From assembly GCA_030062745.1 (NCBI GenBank), contig CP099841.1:2480001-2544000 (forward strand): DNA of 64,000 nucleotides, read 5' to 3'. Shown piece by piece: positions 54,587 through 64,000 of the stretch. This DNA is from Capitulum mitella (lineage: Eukaryota > Arthropoda > Thecostraca > Pollicipedomorpha > Pollicipedidae). Position numbers and translations under genes: made by a program. The notes beneath the pieces are model-generated. The model made no database searches, was not told the DNA's origin, and saw nothing but the letters and a program-made list of their open reading frames with translations. Position 1 is the stretch's first letter, and the number at the start of each line of letters is the position of its first letter.

Positions 54587-57500
54587 GCGGGCCGCCACGG
54601 AACGGACTGGCCCGAGCCGCGCTGGGGGCGACGCGACGGCTTTGCCGCGTGGTCGGGACGGGCGCAAAACGGAAACGTCCGCGAACTAGTCAGGCGGAGA
54701 GGCTTTTCGAGCGTCCCGCCGCACTCAGACCGGGTGATGCAACATGAGATTGCCAGTGCAGTTTGTGGCTATAAGGTGCCACCTTTCAAGCGGAACGTAA
54801 TAGCTGAAGGTGTGTGTGGTGTGATGGCGTCGTCTTCCGTTGGCCCGCCTTAGTCGGCTGCCGCCCAGCCGTGCGTCTGCTCTGAAGACGCTCCGTCTGC
54901 CGCTGCGGCCGCAGCTGTGGGGCCGCCGTCTGCAGCTCTGCATTGTTCAGCCGTCTGAAGACGCTTTGCCGGCCGCACTGCTGGGGACATAGACCGTTCT
55001 GCCACCCTTCCGCCTGATGTGAGCTGCGGTGTCGTCTGGCGCGATCCACCGCCCCGCTGCTGGACCCATACTGGTCAACTCTGCTGCTGTTGAACCTGCA
55101 CTGGTCGGCCGCTCTGGCGCCGCTGAAGCGGTACTGATCCACCGCTCTGCTGCCGTGTCCATGCCGGGCCGCTGCCCGCACCAGCTGCCTGGTGCCCGCC
55201 TGGAGTTCAGTCTGCCGCCGCCAGTGGCGCCACCTGTGCTCGCCACACCTGGTCTGCGATGGTACGCCGCCAGGGGGCGCTGGTTGGCCGTGAGTACGTT
55301 TGTCCGGACGATGGCTCAGAGAAGGTTTCTGCCTGGTCTGTCTGCTGTTTCCGAAAGTGGAGTAGCTCTGCGAGGTTCCAGCTAATAAGCCCTGTTGCGT
55401 TGAGGGTTGTTCGATGTGTATTTTGATTGTGGCTCCTCATGAACGTTTTGGTCCCATTTGCCGTCAGTCTATGAGTTTTCCATCACTCGCTGGATACGAA
55501 GCAGTTATCATCTATAGCTTGTTGAGTTGTTTTTTAGTTTACCAATCCTTGTTTTCTACTCTTTTTGGGACAGGTGTCGTGAGAATCTGTTTCCTGTCCT
55601 GTTTCTGAGTTGGCCTTCTTGTTTTCCGTAGATGTGCTGGGGGTCGGTTTCTGCGTCTGGGTGTGATCCACCTCCGCTGGTGCGACATGACGCGCCAGTA
55701 TGACATCGGTCTGCTCGGGCGACATCAGCGCTTCCATCCTCCGGGTGCTGTCGCCGCCCGGAAGGTGGTGACCAGACAGCATGAGCAGGGCTGCGGACCC
55801 GCGTCCGAGGAAGCCATTAGGATGTGGCTCCGTGGCGCCGTCGGCTGAAATTCGCTACGCTCGTTTTCAGTCGGCAGCGTGGTGGTTAGTGATAAGTTTT
55901 GGCAAGAGATGGCGTGGTGGTCTCCGTGGGGCGACTGGTGGCTCACGCAGTGCTGTGAATTGGTGATTCAAACCAATAATACGCGTGGAGGCCGGGACTG
56001 AAGAGTGCAACCCAGATGTGTGGCTCAACCCGTGTGTCAGCAAGTTCGATGTAGGAAATGACGCAGCGACCTTCGGATTTCCGAGGCGGCTTCAGTGTGA
56101 CTCGAGCTCGGTTTTCCTGGACCGGAAACGTGCGAATGACTTGGGATTAGGTCATACAGTCCGGTCTAAGCCTCTCGCTTTCAGTGAAGTCGTAGCGTAT
56201 CGCTGCGTGTTTATGTTCCGCGTCTGACCCCGTGGTCGGACTGGCCGCGCGCGCTGAGTGGGGCGGACTGGTGTGACTGGGCCTCCATGGCTGCGGTTTG
56301 TTCCCGGCGGCGCCGTGTTTTCCGCACGGCTTTTGCGGAGGTTGTTTTCGTGGCGGCCGTTCCGGCTGGCGTGTTGCGTCAGACGGCGGTAAGCCCGGCG
56401 ATGGCGGTCTCTTTGTCTGCCTGGGGGACGGAACCGGCCTGCCCGGCGGGGTTCGACCGCTTCGACCGCTGCAATACACGCCAGATCAGGCGGCCAATCT
56501 GTTCGGCCGGCCGCGGCGCCGACGCTCCCGCGGCCAACGGGCCGGCGGACCGGCCGGCCGTCCGCCCGGCTGCATACCGACCGTCCTCCGCGCCGGCGCC
56601 CCTCCGACACGGCTAGTCACGGTCCGGACCGGTCGACCACACGCACTCCCCCCCCGTCCCTCCTCCCTGCTGGGTCCGGACGCCGGGAGGAGGGGCGAGC
56701 CCGGCCCCTCCCTTCCCTTCCCTCACACCTGGCCTTCAAGAGAGGGCGAGGGGAACGCCGTAGTGCCGGGGTCGGAAGGGAAGGGTGTACAGAGATTGTG
56801 GAGATACAACGTCCGTGACTCTGGTCCGATACAACCGCGTGTGATGGAGGTTTTGTGGACTTTTCCATTGTCTCTTGCCTGAGAATTCGTCACCTATGCA
56901 GCCTTGATATAAAAGCAAACATGGTATGATATTTCCTGTCATTGAACGGACATACACAGGGCTTAAGGGTTTCCAGATGAATTTGTTGACACACAGACGA
57001 GGTAATTGCTTAACGCAGAACCGTGTCTCCGTCTGAGTGAACCATGCAGAATAACTGCCCACGGAAATACTGAGGGGAGGGGCGATCACGCACACACGCC
57101 CGTCCGCGGCGGAGCAACCGTCTCGTGCTTGTCACGTACTATAACGAGGGCCCGCAGAGAGCAGTCGGCCGGCTGAGGCGGTAGCGTAGGCGCTCGGCTG
57201 AACGTGCAGACGGCGCAAGTGAACGGACACCGGGGCGGTACGCTAGGTCCCGCTGCCGCGCTGCTCCGGGCGATACGCTCCGGCTCGGGTCCGGTGGTCC
57301 CCCGAGGATGGGAGTTTCCAACCCAGGCCTAACCGTCGTGCTGGAGAGGCCTAATGGGTAAAATTACCTGCCAGAATAATGCAGCTGGGGAAATTTTTGC
57401 ATTCGGGAATCAGAACGGTTGCGCAATGGAGGTTTTTCTGACCAGTCGTTTGTCTGGCTTGCCCGCCACTCGTTCCCCTGAAGTCGTAAGTTCTAGGTGC

Positions 57501-59900
57501 ATCGCGTCTTGGAATGTCCCCTTGCATGCTCATGCAAATTATTCTTGCTCTCCACGCCTTAACCATCCCTTCAGACCAAACGCCTCACCGTCGGCTGCGC
57601 TCGTGGCACTGGACGTCTCGGCAAGCGCCATCGAAGCCGCTGTAAACACGGTTCATGCGCGACCTTATGACCAAGGCGTGACGACTTCGAGCATTTCATG
57701 GAAAGAGGTCCATTGATCAAGATCACCAGTAACGCATTAGATTATTCGGAGCGCTCCAGATGAGCAGACTGAAGCGGCCATCGCACGGCTGGATTCCGCC
57801 AGAGGCGATGCTGCCGCTCCTGATCGGACGCCGCGCGGCCTGCCGGCACGGTCCCCTCGTGCAGCGGCGGAGGCGCCGACGCCATCTGTCCGGCGCTGTG
57901 TTCCGCCGAGTGGACGAAATCCGACGACCGGCCGCCGGGTCCGGGCCCGACTGCCGACGGGCCGAGCCGGCCGGCACGATCTGCCTCGGCCGGGGTCACT
58001 GGGGAGAGCAGCCAGCCGCCCGTCGCCTTCGCCCCGCTCCCTGGCCTCGATCGCACGGCCGGCTGCACCAAGCGCGGCGGTGGTGGGCGGAGGAACCGGC
58101 TAACGTTTCACTGACATGGGTAACGAGGCTGGACCGGAGCTCTTGACCAGTGGGCGGTTCTAAATCGGGGGAAATTTTCCAAATCATCTTCCGTTGGGCA
58201 TGGCGTTTTTGGCGTATGGAAGGAAAACAGCGGGTCGTTCGGCCTGGCTGATTCAATTGTCGTTCGGTACGTAGGAAAACGGTACTTCGCGGGCAAGTCT
58301 GTGCCGACCGCTGCACGCTTCCAAAGATAATTTCTGTCGCGCAATTTTTGCGTCACTTTTCCGTGCGACACCGCTTCCTCTGCGACGGCCGGCCTTGAGT
58401 GAGGCAGGCTTTCTCTCTACGCCGATTCCCGCGGCACCGCCGATCATTTATCTCGGCCGCACCGGACACCGGCGTTTTTACGCGACTCGTCGAATTCCGC
58501 TTCGTTATCGGCCGCTCAGGCGCTGACCAGAGCCCAGCGTTTGGCTAATCTAACGGTACAGGACGGCCGGTGCCGGCGGCTCCAGCGGCGCCGGCCGCCG
58601 CCCCACCGCCGGAGACGGCCGGCACACGCTGTAACGGGACCGGCCGGCGCAGGACGCCGCGGCCGGCCCCGCGGCTGCTGCGCCGCGCCCGCCGTCACGG
58701 GGGCCTGCTGCTCTGCGCCAGCTGCCAAGGGCCGACATTACGGCTGGAGCTGCTGCGTTAGAATGGGCCCATACTCGTGCCGCCTCACGAGCTGTAGTGC
58801 TGTAACGGGTGTGTAAATGTGACGGTCTCATTGCACATTTGGCGTTCTGCGCGGTCTCATTGCACATTGCGGCGTTCATTGTACGTTTGGCAGCCATTGC
58901 ATGATCTGAAGCGTTCAAATGCCGCTCCGAACTCCGTAGATTCGTGCCCGCTACTCGAGCTCAGAGTTAACCGACAAACACTGTTTGGCACGCATCTCAC
59001 AGTCACTGGCATCCGGTGTTCCTGAGTTTACTTAACGGGTGTCCGAAACATTTACGGTCGAATTCGTCCGGGCCGCTTGTTCGGTAGCCATTGCGTCTAC
59101 GCTTCTGAAGCAGTGCCATAACTGATTTATGGTCCAGTTGAGCTGCGCTTTAGAAAAGAGACAGTGCGCGTGCATGCAGATTACTGCTTCCTCTGTCTGC
59201 GAAGAGCCCATGCCTTTGCCCTTTAGCGTGGTAAGACTCACCCAGCGTCTCCGAGAACTGTGGGCTGACGGGACCCGAAATATCAGTCCGGCAAAATTAT
59301 GCGAGATAGCCTTATGCGGTGCATGTTCGTGGCTGTACCGTTCAATGGCGCGCTGCTTTAAAGGATCCGAGTCCGTCTGTTCTCAGAAGCTGCGGCATTG
59401 TGAACATTGCAACGTATACTGATGTGGTATCTACAGTCGCCATCGTCGCCATACTCGTGTCTTGAGCCTGCTGAGACTGCCGATCAGTGGGGCCTTTCTG
59501 GCCAAACTCTGGCTTGAACTAATAAGACTGTGAGCCTGGCTTCACAAACACTGCGCCGCGTTTTACATAATAAACCAGTTAGTGTTATTTTTACACGCGC
59601 TGGGACCGACGTCCTAGCCACGGTTCCGGGCAGTCTGCTGTATTTAGACCATGGTCAGACTCCGTGCTGTTCTGTAGCCAGAGTATCACACAGAGACAGC
59701 TTCACTTCATCCTTACGTCTTTCAGGGTATGACCTTGCTTATCCGCTTTGTTAAGACTGTGACTTCTGGGCCGGCAGCATTTGACCTCTATCTGACCTTC
59801 AGGGCGTCCTGTCAGTGGCGCACGTCGGCGGACTGGACGCCGATGTCTGAACGCTCCGCCGGCCCTGTTGCAGCCGCTGCCGCCCGACCCCGACAGGACC
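54587..59900. other. Gene-less stretch, no coding region recognised
   Basis: Contains the 3' side of IBA57, GC-rich blocks (about 56,250-56,720, 57,780-58,080, 58,500-58,720) and mixed sequence. The frames overlap on both strands and match no known family. The right end is the upstream region of the CIDE-N gene and may hold its promoter. Confidence 0.5.
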
Positions 59901-60021
59901 ATGAGCGACGACACGTCCGTGTCGGAGGCGTCCGGCCGAAAGCCGCTGAAGCTGTGGGACGTGAACCGCAACAACAAGCTCGGTCTGGTGGCTGGCTCGC
60001 TGCAGGAATTCGTCGTGAAAG
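59901..60021 (+). CDS. CIDE-N gene exon 1
   Basis: Start codon, a short acidic leader, and the first strands of the CIDE-N fold (RKPLKLWDVNRNNKLGLVAG). An acceptor-like TGTTGCAG lies at about 59,873, so a non-coding upstream exon is possible. Confidence 0.85.
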
Positions 60022-62949
60022 GTGCGGCTGGCGCGCCGTGCTGGCTTCCGACGCCCCATGTTGGAAAGCTGGCGCACCGTGCTGGCTTCTGACGCCCTCT
60101 GTCGGACAGCTGGCGCACCGTGTTGGTTTCTGACGCCCTCTGTTGGATAGCTGGCGCACCTTGTTGGCTTCTGACGCCCTCTGTTGGACAGCTGGCGCAC
60201 CTTGTTGGTTTCTGACGCCCTGTGTTGGACAACTGGCGCACCTTGTTGGCTTCTAACGCCCTCTGTTGGACAGCTGGCGCATGTTCTTGGCTTGTGACGA
60301 TGTCTGATTGTGGATGCTACTGTATGACTTCAGGCGCCTCTGTCCAGAAATGCGTGCTTCCTGGCCTGTTTTGCTATGCGTTTTCGTTTCTCTTTTCCTG
60401 TCCTTTTTGTCTTCTGTATATCCCTTTGACATTTTACGGATCGTGTATGTTTGAATTAATGTTCCTCGCAGGCTGCCTTTTTGTAGTGGAATCAGACAGT
60501 TTAGTAAGCTGAGTGACAAATCGCAGGACTGGTTGTCAAAAGTCCAACCCTCTTTCCCCTCACCCAGAAATCCTAGGTTCTCGCCTTGACAACGATACGT
60601 CCGATGAGTGAGGTGTCGTGTTGCCTTCTGTACTGTTACTTGTTTGTCTGAAGACGCAGCGTTTTTCTTATCCTCTGACGTGTACGTTTAAATTGTGTTT
60701 CCCATTGCATGTCTTGCATGTAATCGGGTGTGCGGTTTTCGGGCAGAAGTTCGTCGGACTTAAGTTCGTAGGGCAATGTTCCATCGGATAGTAGTTCGTA
60801 AGGAGAAAAGTTCGTTGGACAAAAGTTCATCCAGGACAAAAGTTCGTCTTGCGAAAGCTTCGCATGGACAAAGTTTGTCCAGGACAGAAGTTCGTCTGGG
60901 ACAAAAGTTCGTGTCGCTTGAGTTCGTATAGGACAAAACTTCGTCTAGGACAAAAGTTCGCCCAGCAAAAGTTAGTATAGGACAAATGCGTGTAGGACAA
61001 GAGTTCACCAGGACAAAATTTCGTCTTGCAGAAATTCGTTAAGGACAAAAATGCGTCTGGGACAAAAGTTCGTCTAGGACATAAGGTTAGGGTCGGTTAG
61101 GTTAGATCAGTTGTTTAGGTCAGTTCTTTTTCCGATGCGAACCTTAAGTTTACGAACCCCTGGTTACGAACCTTTTTCCTTTCCAACGTTTTCCTGTACA
61201 AACCTTTTTTACGAACCTTTTCCATAGTAACCTTTTGCAGTGCGAACCTTTTCCATTAGCGAGAAGGACTTGTCTTAGACAAACTTTTGCGTTTGACTAG
61301 CTCTTGTTCTAGACAAACTTCTGCATGACGGAGTTTTATCGTAGTCAAACTTTTGCCCCATTTGAGCTTTTGCCTTATACGAACTTCTGTCCTAGACGAG
61401 CTCCTGCGAGAAGAACTTTGGTCCAAGACGAACCTTTGCCCTAGACGAATTTTTGCCGTAGACGAACTTCTGCAAGACGAACTTTTGTCCTAGACTGACT
61501 TTTACCCTCGACGAACTTTTGCCCTAAACGAACTTCTTCACAACGAACTTCTGCTCGACGAAGTTTTGTCCTAGACTAAGGTTTACACGATGAACTTCAG
61601 CACGACGAACTTTTGTCCGACGAACTAAGTCCGACGAGCTTTTGTCCGACGAATTTCCGAAATTGTCCGCGATACAAACTTTTGCCCTGAAATCGGGTGT
61701 GTCGTCTCAGTTGGCGTTGATGTCAGACGCCACTGCATACGTTCTGCTGACATCTGTTGTCGTATTGGAGGAAGTATTTTGATCGCCGCCTGGTGTTCGC
61801 TGCTGCTGGTGTGTCGCGGGGGGGGGCGGGGGGCGTTGTCTTCCCGCCATCCCAGCGCATACATGTGTCCTGCGTTGGATTTAAAACGGTTTCGTTTTGA
61901 CCGGCGGCGCTTGCGGCCGGCCTGGTTCATTTTATGGCCGGGCACGCTAAGGATCATGTTCGTAAACTGACTCTGACCGGTAATCAATGCCAGTGTATTT
62001 GAACTGCCTCCGTGTCCGCGTCAAGCCGGCGCAGACCGTAAACGTTCGCCGGAGCACGCTTTTCTCTTCCTGTCGTCTGTGCTTAGTGCGTGCGCCAATT
62101 AGTTCAGATACACCATACCTTCACTTTTGAAACGTGTTTTGCTGTCCAGCGCTGTGAATCCAACCATCCAAATGAGGCCAAGGCGACGATAGTCCTCCGA
62201 ACGTCCTTGGTGATGGTGTCCTGTCGGAAGTCAGGAGACGACATGGCGACGTTCTGTGGTCTGAGATGGGTGCCTAGTAATGCTGTCCGAGTCAGGCACT
62301 AAGTGCTGAGGCTGTTTTGCGTTGGAATGTGTTTGTAACGCTGTTGACGTTTATTCCGCCCGCGGTCGCAATGAGCGCGAAAAGTTCCTGTTCGATAGTT
62401 TTCACTGCGAAATGTTTTCAAATACTTTGTTTGTTTTTTTTTTGTTTTTTTTTGTTTCAAATCCAAACATTTGATTTTGAAATCAAATGTTTTCAAATTC
62501 AAATACGTTTACCCGCGTTAAAGACAAGTATTTCGTTCTAAACGACAGCGATTTTGAAAAACCAGGATTGCTTTTAAAATGTCTCTGAATTCATCACACA
62601 CAAACTGCCTTTGCTGTCGGACATTGGCAGTTGATGTTCATGGTGCGGATAGCGACGACCCGAATCCTATTAGAGGCCGCGTCAGTTCGCCAGTAACCTG
62701 TCTGCTTCACGGCCGGTCTCGGCACTGCTGAAGTCGCCTCCCTCCCAGTGACACGGTGGTGACGGTGACGCGTGCTGCTGCAGGCAAGGCTCGTCTGGGC
62801 CTGGACGAGGCGGCCAAGGTGCGCGTGGTGCTGGAGGAGGACGGCACGGCAGTGGAGGACGAGGAGTACTTCAGCACGCTCGAGCCACACACAGTGCTCA
62901 TGATGATCCCTCCTGGACACCGCTGGACCGACTCAAAAACGTTCGAATA
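59901..62949 (+). CDS. CIDE-N domain protein (DFF/Drep family), 5' part; continues past the window
   Basis: Two exons are recognised. Exon 1, 59901-60021, starts at ATG in a good context (AGGACCATGAG) and encodes MSDDTSVSEASGRKPLKLWD, then VNRNNKLGLVAGSLQEFVVK. It ends GAAAG|GTGCGG in phase 1. Exon 2, 62784-62949, follows GCTGCTGCAG| and encodes KARLGLDEAAKVRVVLEEDG, TAVEDEEYFSTLEPHTVLMM and IPPGHRWTDSKTFEY, ending ATA|GTGAGT in phase 2. Together they form a full CIDE-N domain with the LEEDGT.V..E.YF..L..T.LM signature. CIDE-N domains associate through opposed acidic and basic faces, in apoptotic nuclease regulators (DFF40/DFF45, Drosophila Dreps) and lipid-droplet CIDE proteins. The rest of the gene lies to the right, so the subtype is open; Drep-like is the likely choice for an invertebrate. 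Confidence 0.88.
60022..60295 (+). repeat. 41-bp minisatellite starting at the CIDE-N exon 1 donor
   Basis: About six units of CTGGCGCACCTTGTTGGCTT plus CTGACGCCCTCTGTTGGACAG, beginning within 12 bases of the donor. The unit does not include the GT donor itself, unlike the other arrays, but its position is the same. Confidence 0.88.
60733..61690 (+). mobile_element. Foldback element with AAGTTCGTC subrepeats, copy 2
   Basis: Second copy of the element at 42.3-43.16 kb. The left arm carries GGACAAAAGTTCGTC units, the centre has TAGGGTCGGTTAGGTTAG and TTTTTCCGATGCGAACCTTA, and the right arm has TAGACGAACTTTTGCC units. It is flanked by an exact 11-bp direct repeat AATCGGGTGTG (60,722-60,732 and 61,691-61,701), a clear target-site duplication. 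A long TSD and foldback arms recall MULE-like or Foldback elements. Lies in the CIDE-N intron. Confidence 0.82.
61702..62783. other. CIDE-N intron 1, remainder
   Basis: No gene or named element recognised. It contains a poly-G run near 61,820 and a T-rich stretch near 62,430. The 3' end provides the CGTGCTGCTGCAG acceptor for exon 2. Confidence 0.5.
62784..62949 (+). CDS. CIDE-N gene exon 2
   Basis: Encodes the second half of the CIDE-N domain, including LEEDGTAVEDEEYF and VLMMIPPGHRW. Phase 1 in, phase 2 out. The donor GTGAGT is followed within about 30 bases by the GA microsatellite. Confidence 0.9.
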
Positions 62950-62979
62950 GTGAGTGGCGACAACCCCGGCTCCAGGGTA

Positions 62980-63339
<360 letters not shown>

Positions 63340-63341
<2 letters not shown>

Positions 63342-64000
63342 CGTCGCGAACTATACATCCATTGGCGTCCGTGAATGCCCTTGTCAGGCTGAAGTGATGA
63401 GTCGGCGTTCCAGCGATTCTTCTTTACAGTGCCCCGTGTCGCGTGACCTCGACTCTGCGTGGCGCCGTCGTGCTCTGTTACCTACCTCCCGGCCCCGAAT
63501 GGATTTCTGGGCTACAGGTCGACGTAAGAGCAGCCCAGCTGGTTGTTGGGCCATGCGGGGCAACACGCATTGCGCTTGAAAATTGGAACCTTAGACAGCA
63601 TGGTTTTGGAATCATTGCAAAGAGGTCCTGGGTTACTTGCGCCGTTTTTCTGCAAGCCATTTATCTTTCCGAAAGAAAAGATAAATGGCTTGGCTAGTTG
63701 GATGGATTTCAGGGAGTGTGAAAACCATTCGCCTTCATTTGCGTTCTGCCGGGCTGATATGTTTGCCTCGGTGGCGTTGCTAAAATCATAACACGGCAGT
63801 CAGTCGCTTACGAATGTTTAAATCCCGGTCCACGCTCATTAATGCGTGTCAGCTATCAGAGGAGCGCCATTAGACTTGTCAGCTGTTCTTATCTCGTTAG
63901 TTCGGAATCGGATCGACACTGTATGGATATGACACTGTACGGATGTGACACTGTACGTTACGCGCACTCGATTCGCTCGGGTTCGGCAGAAAGGCAGATC
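63340..64000. other. CIDE-N intron 2, no exon recognised
   Basis: No segment continuing the CIDE-N protein was identified. A GGGCTACAG word at about 63,512-63,520 resembles an acceptor but is followed by no recognisable coding sequence. Confidence 0.45.

Overview
The window is from an animal nuclear genome. Genes are split by many GT-AG introns, exons are CpG- and GC-rich, and the spacers are full of microsatellites and small transposons. A discoidin domain receptor, an IBA57 homologue and a CIDE-N protein fit an invertebrate. The texture (long GA/CT tracts, many minisatellites) suggests an arthropod, perhaps a crustacean, but this is a low-confidence guess. No bacterial-type genes, tRNA, rRNA or CRISPR array were seen. 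LAYOUT: 1-7,558 has no recognisable gene but carries a hAT-type MITE and AT-rich repeats. 7,559-18,188 (minus) is a complete ten-exon discoidin domain receptor (DDR) gene; all exon phases agree and give 926 aa. 18,189-37,890 has no recognisable gene. It holds several minisatellites, a second hAT-type MITE and a nested pair of TTAA-flanked elements at 32.1-34.5 kb. 37,891-51,379 (minus, perhaps from 52,437) is a multi-exon gene for a WW-domain protein with four CUE/UBA-like repeats and C-terminal GP-rich octad repeats. 51,950-52,470 is a CpG-normal island between two CpG deserts and is probably a bidirectional promoter. 53,521-54,586 (plus) is an IBA57 homologue with one apparent frame change. 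59,901 to beyond 62,949 (plus) is the start of a CIDE-N (DFF/Drep family) gene that runs off the window. MAIN OBSERVATION: exon-intron junctions in this window have repeatedly been tandemly duplicated, so several introns begin with a minisatellite whose every unit carries the end of the preceding exon plus its 5' splice site. The clearest cases are DDR exon 7 (about seven 45-bp units, each carrying the kinase glycine loop), DDR exon 2 (64-bp units), and exons C (68-69 bp) and K (31 bp) of the WW/CUE gene. Weaker junction duplications occur at acceptors of DDR exons 9 and 10. Other points of interest are DDR substitutions at residues normally needed for kinase activity, a TTAA-specific element inserted into a copy of itself, two large foldback elements, and the paired CpG deserts.
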